NCBI RefSeq assembly: GCF_035956715.1
Contig: NZ_CP108381.1
Location: 5,798,001 to 5,862,000 of the forward strand
Reading direction: 5' to 3'
Source: Nocardia sp. NBC_01329
GTDB taxonomy: Bacteria > Actinomycetota > Actinomycetes > Mycobacteriales > Mycobacteriaceae
DNA: 64,000 bases
Under the pieces are notes generated by a model, which saw only the letters and a list, made by a program, of their open reading frames with translations, did no database searches and was not told where the DNA came from. A program made the translations under genes and the position numbers. Shown piece by piece: positions 16,215 to 24,362 of the stretch. The stretch's first letter is position 1. Every line of letters begins with the position of its first letter.

Positions 16215-17519
16215 TCAGCTCGTGGTGGTGAGCTCGCCCTCCGATTCTCCGGGGCGTACCCGCGGCGACGCCGGACGCTCCGGTTCCACAGTGAAGAACA
16301 GCATCGCCGCCGCGCCGATCAGGCACAGCACCGTCATGACGATGAAACCGCCGTCGTAGGTGCCGGTCTCGGAGACGATGAAGCCCATGACCGACGGAGC
16401 GATGATCCCGGAGAGGGCGAAGCACGCGTCGGCGAAACCGGCCGCCGTACCGGGCTGGGTCGGTGCGGCGTCGATCGAGGCCACCCACCAGATCCCGCCG
16501 GTGATGAACCCGAAACCGACGCCGGCGGAGATGCAGATCAGGGCGACGGTGAGATTGCCCGGGAAGAACAGGATCGGGACGATCGAGGCACCGGCGAGCA
16601 GCAGCGCCACACCGATGATGAGGAACCGCGACCGGATGCTCTCGGTGCGCTTGTACACGCGGTCCACCAGGATGCCGCCGGCGAGCGCGCCGACCACACC
16701 GGCCGCCCACGGTGCCACCGAGAATCCGCCGACCTCCTTGATGGAGAGCCCGAATTCTTGCTCCAGGTACTGGGGGAGCCAGTACATGAAGGCCCAGAAC
16801 ATGAATCCCCAGGCGAAGTAGCCGAGTCCGACGAGCCACAGGTTGCGGTTGCGCAGGATCTCGCCCCAGTCGACCTTCGACTCGTGTCCGCTGTCCTCAC
16901 CTTCGGCCTGGCCCGACTTGATGTAGGCCAGTTCTTCCTTCGAGACGAAGGACGCTTCGCTCGGGGAGTTCTTCAGGAACGGATACGCCACGACCACCCA
17001 GACGATTCCGGCGACCGCGAGCACCCAGAACATGCCCCGCCAGCTGGTCAGCTCGATCAGCTGGGTGAGGATCGGCCCGCCGACCAGCAGGCTGCCGGAC
17101 ACGGCGACACCGCCGATCAGAGCGAGTGCCTTGCCGCGTTCGTGCACCGGCAACCACCGGCTGGCGATTCGCGTCGCGGCCGGGAAGCAGGGCGCTTCAC
17201 CGGCGCCGAGGACGAGACGCAGCAGGATGAGACCGACGAACCCGCCCGCGAACGGGGTCAGCCCCGTGGCCGCGGCCCAAATGAACATCCCCGCGATGAG
17301 GACGCGGCGCGATCCGAACCGGTCGACCAGCGGCCCCGAGAGCAGGGCGAAAAGCATATAGCCGATCGAGAATGCGGAACTGATGACGCCGTACTGGCTG
17401 GTCGTGATACCGAACTCGTCCCGCAGATCACTGGCTGCGAACGAGATGGCGCTGCGATCGACATAATTCACCACCACCAGGCCCAAGATGATGGTGATTG
17501 TCCACCAACGCGATTTCAT
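16215..17519 (-). CDS. MFS transporter, anion:cation symporter (ACS) type
   Basis: 434-residue, 12-helix major-facilitator protein. The first helix has WTITIILGLVVVNYVDRSAI, as in glucarate/galactonate/phthalate-type ACS symporters; loop 2-3 has GPLVDRFGSRRV, and helix 4 has RLVLGAGEAPCFPAATR. This family imports organic acids with protons. The ATG at 17519 follows AGGAG. It is last in a minus-strand operon with a CoA-transferase, an amidohydrolase and an FAD dehydrogenase. The operon points to uptake of a carboxylated, probably cyclic-amide substrate. The exact substrate cannot be read from sequence. Confidence 0.88.
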   Translation of the reverse strand: MKSRWWTITIILGLVVVNYVDRSAISFAASDLRDEFGITTSQYGVISSAFSIGYMLFALLSGPLVDRFGSRRVLIAGMFIWAAATGLTPFAGGFVGLILLRLVLGAGEAPCFPAATRIASRWLPVHERGKALALIGGVAVSGSLLVGGPILTQLIELTSWRGMFWVLAVAGIVWVVVAYPFLKNSPSEASFVSKEELAYIKSGQAEGEDSGHESKVDWGEILRNRNLWLVGLGYFAWGFMFWAFMYWLPQYLEQEFGLSIKEVGGFSVAPWAAGVVGALAGGILVDRVYKRTESIRSRFLIIGVALLLAGASIVPILFFPGNLTVALICISAGVGFGFITGGIWWVASIDAAPTQPGTAAGFADACFALSGIIAPSVMGFIVSETGTYDGGFIVMTVLCLIGAAAMLFFTVEPERPASPRVRPGESEGELTTTS

Positions 17520-17548
17520 AGCGAACTCCTCGGATAAGCTGCCGCGGG

Positions 17549-18757
17549 TCAGATGACCCCGCGTGCCCGCAGGTCGTCGATATCCTCGGGACTGCGCCCG
17601 AGGTGGGTGAGGACCTTGTCGGTATCGGCACCGGCGGGTCGGCCGGTGTGCCGGATCGCCCCGGGCGATCGGGTCATGCGCCACATGACGTTCTGCATGC
17701 GCATGGGGCCGAGCTCGCTGTCCTCGACGGTGGTGACCATGTCGGTGGCGACGACCTGCGGATCGGTGAGCAGGTCGCTCGGACGGTAGACCGGCGCGAC
17801 GGCCGCGCCGGCTTCTTCGAAAACACTCGTGACCTCGTCACGGGTTCGTTCGGCGATCCAGTCGCCGACGTATGTGTCGAGCAGGTCCGCGTGCTGGGCG
17901 CGGGTGCGCCCGGTCGCGAACCATTCCTCGTCGATCACCTCGGGGTGACCCACCAGTCGCATGACCCGTTCGGCGATGGCCTGGGCGCTGGTGGAGATCG
18001 CGACCCAGTGGTCGTCCTTGGTGCGGTAGAGGTTTCGCGGCGCGTTGTTCTGCGACCGGTTACCGGTCCGCTCCTGATCGATCCCGAGTTGATCGGCGTA
18101 GATCACCCCGGGGCCGACCGCGGTCATCATCGGGGTGAGCAGGTCGAGATCGACCTCTTGCCCGGTGCCGCCGTTGCGTTCGCGTTCGAACAGCGCCATC
18201 GAGATCGCCGAGGAACCGGCGACACCGGCGATGGAATCGGCGAGCCCGAAAGCGGGCAGCGTCGGCGGTCCGTCGGGCTGCCCGGTCAGGTGGGCGAAGC
18301 CGCTCATCGATTCGACCAGTGTCCCGAACGCGGGCCGTTTCGAATACGGTCCGTGCTGTCCGAAACCGGTGACGCGCAGCATGATCAGTCCGGGATTACG
18401 GTCCGCCAGTTCCGCGTAGGACAGACCCCAGCGTTCGAAGGTGCCCGGCCGGAAGTTCTCGATCACCACGTCCGCTTCGGCGGCCAGATCCCGGAAGATC
18501 TGCTGGCCGTCGGGGATGCTCAGGTTCAGTGTGAGGGTCTGCTTGTTCCGGGCGACCATCTTCCACCACAGCGGTATGCCGTCCTTGTCGAGGCCGTGGC
18601 CGCGCATCCCGTCCGGTTTCTGCGGGTGCTCGATCTTGATGACCTCGGCTCCGAAATCGCCCAGGATCTGCGCGGTCAGCGGTCCGGCCAGGATGGTGGA
18701 GGCATCGAGGACCTTGATTCCGCGTAGCGGGCCGGTCGGCTGCGACTCGTCGTTCAA
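17549..18757 (-). CDS. Class III CoA-transferase (CaiB/BaiF family)
   Basis: 402 residues. Transfers CoA from a donor such as succinyl-CoA to a carboxylic acid. Family landmarks are GIKVLDASTILAGPLTAQIL, GDFGAEVIKIEHP, RNKQTLTLNL and VIENFRPGTFERWGL; an Asp in FGLADSIAGVAGS sits in the usual catalytic region. The start is a TTG at 18757 preceded by GAGGAG at seven bases; no better ATG exists. It lies 11 bases from the amidohydrolase gene and 29 from the MFS gene. It would activate the acid produced by ring opening for cleavage by the CitE-like lyase encoded in the divergent operon (inference). Confidence 0.88.
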   Translation of the reverse strand: MNDESQPTGPLRGIKVLDASTILAGPLTAQILGDFGAEVIKIEHPQKPDGMRGHGLDKDGIPLWWKMVARNKQTLTLNLSIPDGQQIFRDLAAEADVVIENFRPGTFERWGLSYAELADRNPGLIMLRVTGFGQHGPYSKRPAFGTLVESMSGFAHLTGQPDGPPTLPAFGLADSIAGVAGSSAISMALFERERNGGTGQEVDLDLLTPMMTAVGPGVIYADQLGIDQERTGNRSQNNAPRNLYRTKDDHWVAISTSAQAIAERVMRLVGHPEVIDEEWFATGRTRAQHADLLDTYVGDWIAERTRDEVTSVFEEAGAAVAPVYRPSDLLTDPQVVATDMVTTVEDSELGPMRMQNVMWRMTRSPGAIRHTGRPAGADTDKVLTHLGRSPEDIDDLRARGVI

Positions 18758-18768
18758 TCTCGATCTCC

Positions 18769-20229
18769 TCAGTACGGCCGCGAGATGTAGCGGCCCGCGG
18801 GCTCGCCGGTGACGACGCCGTCGGCCAGCACCCGGTTCCCGCGCACGAAGGTGTCGGTGACCGCGGCACTCAGCTCGGAGCCCTCGAACGGCGTGTATTC
18901 CTGGGTGGATTCGGAATCCGCGGCGCGCACGGTCCAGGTGCGGTTCGGGTCGACGATGGCGATATCGGCGTCGACGCCCTCGGCGAGCCGACCTTTACCG
19001 GGCAGGCCGTAGCGGTCGGCCGGGTTCGACGCGACGAGCTGGGCGATCCGGCGCAGTGACAGGCCACGCTTACGGCCTTCGGTGACCAGGCCGGGCAGCA
19101 GGTATTCGGTACCGCCGAAACCGGACTTGGCGGCGAACACATCGTCGCGGTCCTCGCCGAATTTGACCTCGTCCTTGCAGCAGGCGTGATCGGAGACGAC
19201 CCAGTCGATATTGCCGGCGAGCAGATGCTCCCACAGCGCCTCGACATCCTCGCGGGGGCGGATCGGCGGATTCACCTTGGCGCCCAGGCCGTTCGCGTTG
19301 TCGATATCGGTGAGCAGGTGGCCGATGGTGACCTCGCGGCGGAAGTTCACGTGCGGGAAAGCCTCGGCCATCTTCATGGCGGCCTTCAGCGCCTTGGCCG
19401 AGCTCAGGTGCAGCAAGTTGATATTCGGCAGTCCGGTCTCGTCGGCCAGGAAGGACGCGATGGTGACGGCCAGGCCTTCGGAATGCTGCGGGCGCGAGGC
19501 ACTGTAGGCCGCCAGGCCGCTCAGCGTTCCCTCCTGCTCGACGATCTTGGTGTAGGCGCTCATGATCTCGGCGGTCTCACAGTGCAGCGACAGCGAGATG
19601 TGCTCGGCGAGTTCGGGGAACTGCTCACGGGCCTTCTGCACCCCGCGCATCACGAATTCGAAATGGGCGATGTCGTAGCGCTCGTCCTCGGGGATCATCA
19701 GGAAATCGCTCTGCGAGGTGGACCGCCCGTGCAGCCCGTGGCTGCCGTAGAACATGAAGATCTTGAACGAGGTCACGCCCTGATCCGCGGCCAGGTCGGG
19801 GATCTCGCCGATATGTTCCTTGGACATCGGCGCCAGATGGAACGCGTAGTCGATATAGCTGCGGCCCGCGGCGGCGTCGAGGACCTCCGGGAAGAAATCG
19901 GCGTAGGAGCCGCCCTTGTTCAGGTAGTACTGCCCGGTCCGCATATAGGTCAGCGCGGTGGTGACACCACCCTGCGCACTCGCGCGGGATTCGGTCTGCG
20001 TGTCCTCGGCCAGGGGGTTGTAGATACCCCAGTGCTGGTGGGCGTCCACCACACCGGGGAAGATCAGCTTGCCCGTGGCGTCGACGATCTCGGCATCCTC
20101 GGACCGCAGGTTCGCGCCGATGGCCGCGATCTTGCCGTCGACGATCAGGATGTCCGCGGCCTCGCCCTCCTCGGGGGCCGCGTTCTCGGTACGCACCACG
20201 GTGCCGTTCTTGATCAGGTACGAGGTCAT
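18769..20229 (-). CDS. Cyclic amidohydrolase (dihydroorotase/allantoinase/hydantoinase superfamily)
   Basis: 486-residue TIM-barrel metallohydrolase. The first metal site is VDAHQHWG (HxH), the probable carboxylated bridging Lys is in TSFKIF, and later ligands are LSLHCET and NLLHLSS; the catalytic Asp is in VVSDHACC. The closing segment, ADIAIVDPNRTWTV followed by QEYTPFEGSE, is typical of dihydropyrimidinase-like enzymes. These open cyclic amides (hydantoins, dihydropyrimidines, allantoin, cyclic imides). No other pyrimidine or purine catabolic gene is nearby, so a different ring is likely. The ATG at 20229 follows AGGAGAAG. Confidence 0.87.
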   Translation of the reverse strand: MTSYLIKNGTVVRTENAAPEEGEAADILIVDGKIAAIGANLRSEDAEIVDATGKLIFPGVVDAHQHWGIYNPLAEDTQTESRASAQGGVTTALTYMRTGQYYLNKGGSYADFFPEVLDAAAGRSYIDYAFHLAPMSKEHIGEIPDLAADQGVTSFKIFMFYGSHGLHGRSTSQSDFLMIPEDERYDIAHFEFVMRGVQKAREQFPELAEHISLSLHCETAEIMSAYTKIVEQEGTLSGLAAYSASRPQHSEGLAVTIASFLADETGLPNINLLHLSSAKALKAAMKMAEAFPHVNFRREVTIGHLLTDIDNANGLGAKVNPPIRPREDVEALWEHLLAGNIDWVVSDHACCKDEVKFGEDRDDVFAAKSGFGGTEYLLPGLVTEGRKRGLSLRRIAQLVASNPADRYGLPGKGRLAEGVDADIAIVDPNRTWTVRAADSESTQEYTPFEGSELSAAVTDTFVRGNRVLADGVVTGEPAGRYISRPY

Positions 20230-20267
20230 CTCTTCTCCTGGCGAATATCCGTTTGTGAAATCTGTGG

Positions 20268-21635
20268 TCAGGCGGTGACCGGGCTGGTCACGTGCTCGGC
20301 GGCGAGGTAGGCCAGCCCGAGTGCGGTGATGAGTCCGTTGCCGGCGAGATAGCCCCCGGCGCCGTGGCCGGAGATCCCGATGGCCGCGCCGCCCGAGGCG
20401 TAGAGACCGGGGACCGGCGAACCATCGGCCAGTACCCGCGCGTGTTCGTCGACGACCAGCCCTCCCTGCGTGTGGAACAGGGCGGGAGTAACGGCGATGG
20501 CGACGTAGGGCGCGGTGAGCGGATGTCGCTCGTCGGTGCGGCCCTGCCTATCCGCTTCCTCGCCCGTCGCTGCGCGCCGGACAGCCGTGAGTTCGTCGTC
20601 CAGCGTCGCGGCCGGTACGCCGATCCGTTGGGCCAGTTCGGCGGCGGTCGCGGCACGGACCAGTGATCCGCTGTCGGCGACCGTACGGAAATCGTCGAAC
20701 ACCGAGCACAGCTCTTCGATGTGTTCGTCGATGACGATCCAACCGGTACCGCCGGGCTGCGCGGCGAGGATGGCCGCGAATTCCGAGTAGCCGGTGGTCT
20801 CGGGTGCGAATCGGCGGCCTTCGCTGTTCACGATGACGCCGCCGTGTACGACGGTGGCCCAGCCGATGAGGGTCTGGCTGCGCGAGGAGAGCGCCGCGTG
20901 CCCTTGGTAGGCGTCGAGGTAGCCGGTATCGGCGCCCAGGCCCCGGCCGATCCGCAGCGCGTCGCCGCGGCTGAACCGGCCGCCGTGGTAGTGCGCGTCG
21001 GCGATCTCCGGGATCCATCGGCGGACCAGATCGCTGTCGGCGCCGAAGCCGTTGGTCGCGAGCAGTACGGCGGGGGTGGTCAGGTGTTCGCTGTTCCCAT
21101 CCGGGGTCGCGATCTCGACTCCGCTGACCCGGCCGTCGGTGGTGTACACCTCGCGCAGGCTCATCGGAGCGATCAGTTCGATCCGGGGGTGAGCCCGGGC
21201 GCGCTCCACGAGGTGGCGCAGCAGCCGGGAGCCGTGCCGGCCGGGGATGGTGTGACAGCGGTCGGCGCTGTGCCCGGGGTAGCGGAAGTCGGTGACCAGT
21301 TCGAGGTCGAGTTCCTGCACGTCGGCCAGCCAGGTGACCAGCGGGGCGCCTGCCCCGGCCAGCGCGCGGGCGAGCCGGGTATCGGCGGTACCGCCGGTTT
21401 TGCGGTCGATATCGGCGAGGAAGCGGTCCGGGCTGTCCTGGACGCCCGCGGCGTGCTGCCAGCGGGTGCCGGCGGCGGGGATCATCGCGGTGCACATCGA
21501 GGTGTTGTTACCGCGCTGGAAGTGCTCGTCGGCATCGACCACGAGCACGTTCGCGCCGAGTTCGGCGGCGCGTAGTGCGGCGACCAGCCCGCCACCCGCG
21601 CCGGCGACGACGAGATCGAAATCCGGACCGTCCAC
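20268..21635 (-). CDS. FAD-binding dehydrogenase (fumarate reductase/TcuA/KstD-like flavoprotein)
   Basis: 455 residues with an N-terminal Rossmann FAD motif (DLVVAGAGGGLVAALRAAELGANVLVV) and a C-terminal FAD segment (GLYASGGAAIGISGHGAGGY). The middle follows the flavoprotein-subunit fold of fumarate reductase, tricarballylate dehydrogenase and 3-ketosteroid dehydrogenase. It probably introduces or reduces a C=C bond next to a carbonyl or carboxylate. The GTG at 21635 follows AGGAGG directly; an ATG at 21650 is the alternative. It is first in its operon, just below an IclR-type palindrome. The substrate is not deducible. Confidence 0.85.
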   Translation of the reverse strand: MDGPDFDLVVAGAGGGLVAALRAAELGANVLVVDADEHFQRGNNTSMCTAMIPAAGTRWQHAAGVQDSPDRFLADIDRKTGGTADTRLARALAGAGAPLVTWLADVQELDLELVTDFRYPGHSADRCHTIPGRHGSRLLRHLVERARAHPRIELIAPMSLREVYTTDGRVSGVEIATPDGNSEHLTTPAVLLATNGFGADSDLVRRWIPEIADAHYHGGRFSRGDALRIGRGLGADTGYLDAYQGHAALSSRSQTLIGWATVVHGGVIVNSEGRRFAPETTGYSEFAAILAAQPGGTGWIVIDEHIEELCSVFDDFRTVADSGSLVRAATAAELAQRIGVPAATLDDELTAVRRAATGEEADRQGRTDERHPLTAPYVAIAVTPALFHTQGGLVVDEHARVLADGSPVPGLYASGGAAIGISGHGAGGYLAGNGLITALGLAYLAAEHVTSPVTA

Positions 21636-21650
21636 GCTTCCTCCTATCAT

Positions 21651-21667
21651 GTTCCGCTGAGCGGAAC
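21651..21667. promoter_or_regulatory. IclR-type operator, FAD-dehydrogenase side
   Basis: GTTCCGC-TGA-GCGGAAC is a perfect 7-bp-arm palindrome immediately upstream of the flavoprotein gene. It matches the TTCCGC...GCGGAA style of sites bound by IclR-family regulators of actinobacteria. A second, imperfect copy lies at 21783. Confidence 0.75.
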
Positions 21668-21782
21668 GCAAGAATGTGGTCCCCTGCACTATGCACGTTT
21701 GACAATCTGGACACAAGTGCCTGTAGAAAGGATTAACGCCGCAGAAACTCAAGTGTGAGCTGATCGAGCGGCCTGGACATTC

Positions 21783-21799
21783 GTTTCGCTAAGCGGTAC
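21783..21799. promoter_or_regulatory. IclR-type operator, iclR side
   Basis: GTTTCGC-TAA-GCGGTAC, 14/17 identical to the palindrome at 21651, lies 94 bp before the iclR start within an AT-rich stretch that probably carries the divergent promoters. Two matched sites suggest that the regulator controls both arms and itself. Confidence 0.7.
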
Positions 21800-21892
21800 A
21801 ACTTAGTTCATAGATTCTATTTATATGTACGACGGGCACGTCGGTAGCGTCGCTGTCGGAACAACGAAAAGACCCCGCAGAACGGAGCCACG

Positions 21893-22687
21893 ATGGAGTC
21901 CTCCAGTGGAGGCACCACGTCTGCCGCGCGGGCAGCGGATGTGCTGCTCGAGTTCGGCCGCCGATCGAGCGCGCTCGGCGTCTCGGAGATCGCCCGCTCG
22001 ACCGGTATGTCCAAGGCGGTCGCCCACCGCATCCTGACAACCTTCGTCGAATGCGGTCTACTGCTCTACGAACCCTCGACCCGCCGGTACCTGCTCGGAC
22101 CGGCGGCGGCGACGCTCGGCGCCCGCGCACTGGACGTATCCCCGCTGCGACGGATGGCCCGCGAGGCCCTGGTGGACCTACAGCGCGCCACAGGCGAGAC
22201 GGCGACCGTCACCGGGCGGCTGCCCGGGGGGCGCGTCTACCTGGACCAGGTCGAGAGTACTCAGGAAATCAAGATGACCGTCGACCTGGGTCGCCGGTTC
22301 GACCTGCACAGTGGCTCGTCGGGCCGCATCATCGCGGCCCACCTCTCCGAGGAAGAACAGGACGATCTGCTGTCGCGGCCGCTGCCCCGGCTGACCAGCA
22401 CGACCATCGTCGACCCGGCTTCGCTGCGCGAAGCGCTGCGCGAAGCGCGCGAGCGTGGCGTGTGCCGGTCGAGTGGCGAACGTCAGGAGGGCGCCGGGTC
22501 GATCGCCGCGCCGGTGTTCGGGGCCGATGGCGCGGTGATCGGGTCGGTATCGGTGTGCGGACCGAGCTACCGGATGACCGAGGAAGCCTGCGACCGCTAC
22601 GAGAGCGCACTGATCGAAGCGGCGCAGCGGGTCTCGCGCGCGCTGGGCTACCGGATGCCGGATACCGCTGGGGCGGTGGCGAAATGA
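21893..22687 (+). CDS. IclR-family transcriptional regulator
   Basis: 264 residues. The N-terminal winged helix (AARAADVLLEFGRRSSALGV, then SEIARSTGMSKAVAHRILTT) is followed by the IclR effector domain (about 85-255; LDQVESTQEIKMTVDLGRRF, SGSSGRIIAA, and SIAAPVFGADGAVIGSVSV). IclR proteins usually sense a pathway acid and repress or activate the flanking catabolic genes. The ATG has GGAG six bases upstream. Its stop overlaps the next gene's start (ATGA), so it is the first gene of the plus-strand operon. The two matching palindromes at 21651 and 21783 are its likely binding sites. Confidence 0.92.
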   Translation: MESSSGGTTSAARAADVLLEFGRRSSALGVSEIARSTGMSKAVAHRILTTFVECGLLLYEPSTRRYLLGPAAATLGARALDVSPLRRMAREALVDLQRATGETATVTGRLPGGRVYLDQVESTQEIKMTVDLGRRFDLHSGSSGRIIAAHLSEEEQDDLLSRPLPRLTSTTIVDPASLREALREARERGVCRSSGERQEGAGSIAAPVFGADGAVIGSVSVCGPSYRMTEEACDRYESALIEAAQRVSRALGYRMPDTAGAVAK

Positions 22688-23526
22688 CACCGCGCAGCTG
22701 GCTCTATGTACCCGGTCATCGCGACGACCGCATCGGCAAGGCGATCGACAGCCCCGCCGACGCCGTGGTGATCGACCTGGAGGACGCTGTTCCGGTCCAC
22801 GCGAAGGAACGCGCGCTGACCAATGCCCTTGCCGCGCTGCGCACCGTGCCGCCACAACGGCGGATCTGGTTGCGGCTCAATGCGATCGGGTCATCCTGGC
22901 TGGAAAGCGAACTCGCCGGCCTGGCCGCTGCGCAGGTCCCTCCCGCAGGGGTGCGGCTGCCGAAAGCCGAGACGCCCGAATCGGTGGCGGCCACGACCGA
23001 CCGGCTCACCTGCCAGGTCCATGCCATCATCGAATCGGCCGCGGGCCTGCTCGCGGCACCCGCCATCGCGAAATGCCATCCGCGCGTCACCGGAATCGCG
23101 CTGGGGGAAGCGGATCTGGCCGCCGATATGCGTACCGAGGCCCAGGGTCTGGCCTGGGCGCGGGGCTGGATCGTCACGGCAGCGCGCGCCGCCGGACTGT
23201 CGTCACCGGTCCAGAGCGTCTGGACCGCGGTCGACGACCCGGCAGGTCTGGCGGAATCGTCGCGCGCCGGACGCGCCCAGGGTTTCTTCGGGCGATCCGT
23301 CATCCATCCCGACCAGATCGGCATCGTCAACCAGGCTTATACACCGTCGCCGGAAGAACATAGCCGAGCCCGGCGGATCGTGGAATGCGCGGCCGCGTCG
23401 CAGGCGGCGGGTGAATCCGCGGTCCTCGACGAGAACGGCGGCTTCATCGATCCCGCCGTCGTCGCGAACGCCCGCGTGATTCTCGACCGGGCCGAGGCCA
23501 CCGCAGTACGAGGAGTGAGAGCATGA
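22684..23526 (+). CDS. HpcH/HpaI aldolase / citrate-lyase beta-like (CitE) protein
   Basis: 280-residue TIM-barrel lyase. It begins RSWLYVPGHRDDRIGKAIDS, with ADAVVIDLEDAVP supplying the metal-binding Asp/Glu. RLNAIG, RLPKAE, IIESAAGLL and the terminal FGRSVIHPDQI are standard CitE landmarks. Relatives cleave citryl-CoA, citramalyl-CoA, malyl-CoA or similar 3-hydroxyacyl-CoAs to acetyl-CoA plus a keto acid. With the CoA-transferase encoded in the other arm it would form an activation/cleavage pair. ATGA overlap with iclR and with the next gene shows tight coupling. Confidence 0.88.
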   Translation: MTPRSWLYVPGHRDDRIGKAIDSPADAVVIDLEDAVPVHAKERALTNALAALRTVPPQRRIWLRLNAIGSSWLESELAGLAAAQVPPAGVRLPKAETPESVAATTDRLTCQVHAIIESAAGLLAAPAIAKCHPRVTGIALGEADLAADMRTEAQGLAWARGWIVTAARAAGLSSPVQSVWTAVDDPAGLAESSRAGRAQGFFGRSVIHPDQIGIVNQAYTPSPEEHSRARRIVECAAASQAAGESAVLDENGGFIDPAVVANARVILDRAEATAVRGVRA

Positions 23527-24362
23527 CCGAACAAACCGTGACCACCGCGCCGGACGCGCTGTTGAACGCGGTGGTGAGCAGCGATGTCGACTATGTCGAG
23601 CTCGGTCATCCGTATACGACCGGGATGCCCTGTTCGCCCAACCATCCCGGTTTCCGGATGACCCTGATCCGCCGGCACGGCGATATGGTCCGCCCGGACG
23701 GCGGATCGGCGGCCAACGAGATCATCGTGACCGGTGGGCACGTCGGCACCCATGTGGATGCCCTCTCGCATGTGAGTCACTGCGGCAAACTGCACGGCGA
23801 TATCGACGCCGAAGAGGCGCAGCGCGGCGGCCGGTTCGCCGAACTCGGCGCCGAGACGATCCCGTTCATGCTGCGGCGAGGGCTGCTCTTGGATGTGCCG
23901 CGGGTCCGCGGCGTCGAAGCCCTCGAGGCAGGTCAGGCCGTCACCGAACAGGATCTGCGCGACGCCGCGGACGCCGCCGGGGTGACGCCACGGCGCGGAG
24001 ATGTCGTACTGATCCGTACCGGCTGGGCCCGCCATTTCGACAATGCCCAGCGCTACCTCGGCCAGCAGGACGGGGTTCCGGGTGCCGATGTGGGTGCGGC
24101 GCAGTGGCTCGCCGCGGCCGGGATCGTGGCCGCGGGCGCGGATACCACTGCCTTCGAACATATCCCGCCGGGCAAGGGACACAGTGTCCTGCCGGTACAC
24201 CGGGTGCTGCTGGTGGAGAACGGGATCCACATCATCGAACATCTGAACCTGGAGGATGCGAGTGCGCGCGGCCTCACCGAATTCACCTTCGTGATGGCGC
24301 CGCTGCGCATCACCGGCGGGACCGGGTCGCCGGTGCGCCCGGTCGCGGTGGTGCCGGCATGA
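23523..24362 (+). CDS. Cyclase-family hydrolase (kynurenine formamidase/isatin hydrolase superfamily)
   Basis: 279 residues with the PF04199 metal motif HVGTHVDALSH near residue 76 and the second region TTAFEHIPPGKG. Family members hydrolyse amide or lactam bonds (N-formylkynurenine, isatin) using Mn/Zn. There is no signal peptide. Start and stop both overlap neighbours by ATGA, so it is co-translated with the CitE-like lyase and the MmgE/PrpD protein. Together with the amidohydrolase encoded in the opposite arm, the locus has two predicted C-N ring or amide hydrolases. Confidence 0.87.
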   Translation: MTEQTVTTAPDALLNAVVSSDVDYVELGHPYTTGMPCSPNHPGFRMTLIRRHGDMVRPDGGSAANEIIVTGGHVGTHVDALSHVSHCGKLHGDIDAEEAQRGGRFAELGAETIPFMLRRGLLLDVPRVRGVEALEAGQAVTEQDLRDAADAAGVTPRRGDVVLIRTGWARHFDNAQRYLGQQDGVPGADVGAAQWLAAAGIVAAGADTTAFEHIPPGKGHSVLPVHRVLLVENGIHIIEHLNLEDASARGLTEFTFVMAPLRITGGTGSPVRPVAVVPA

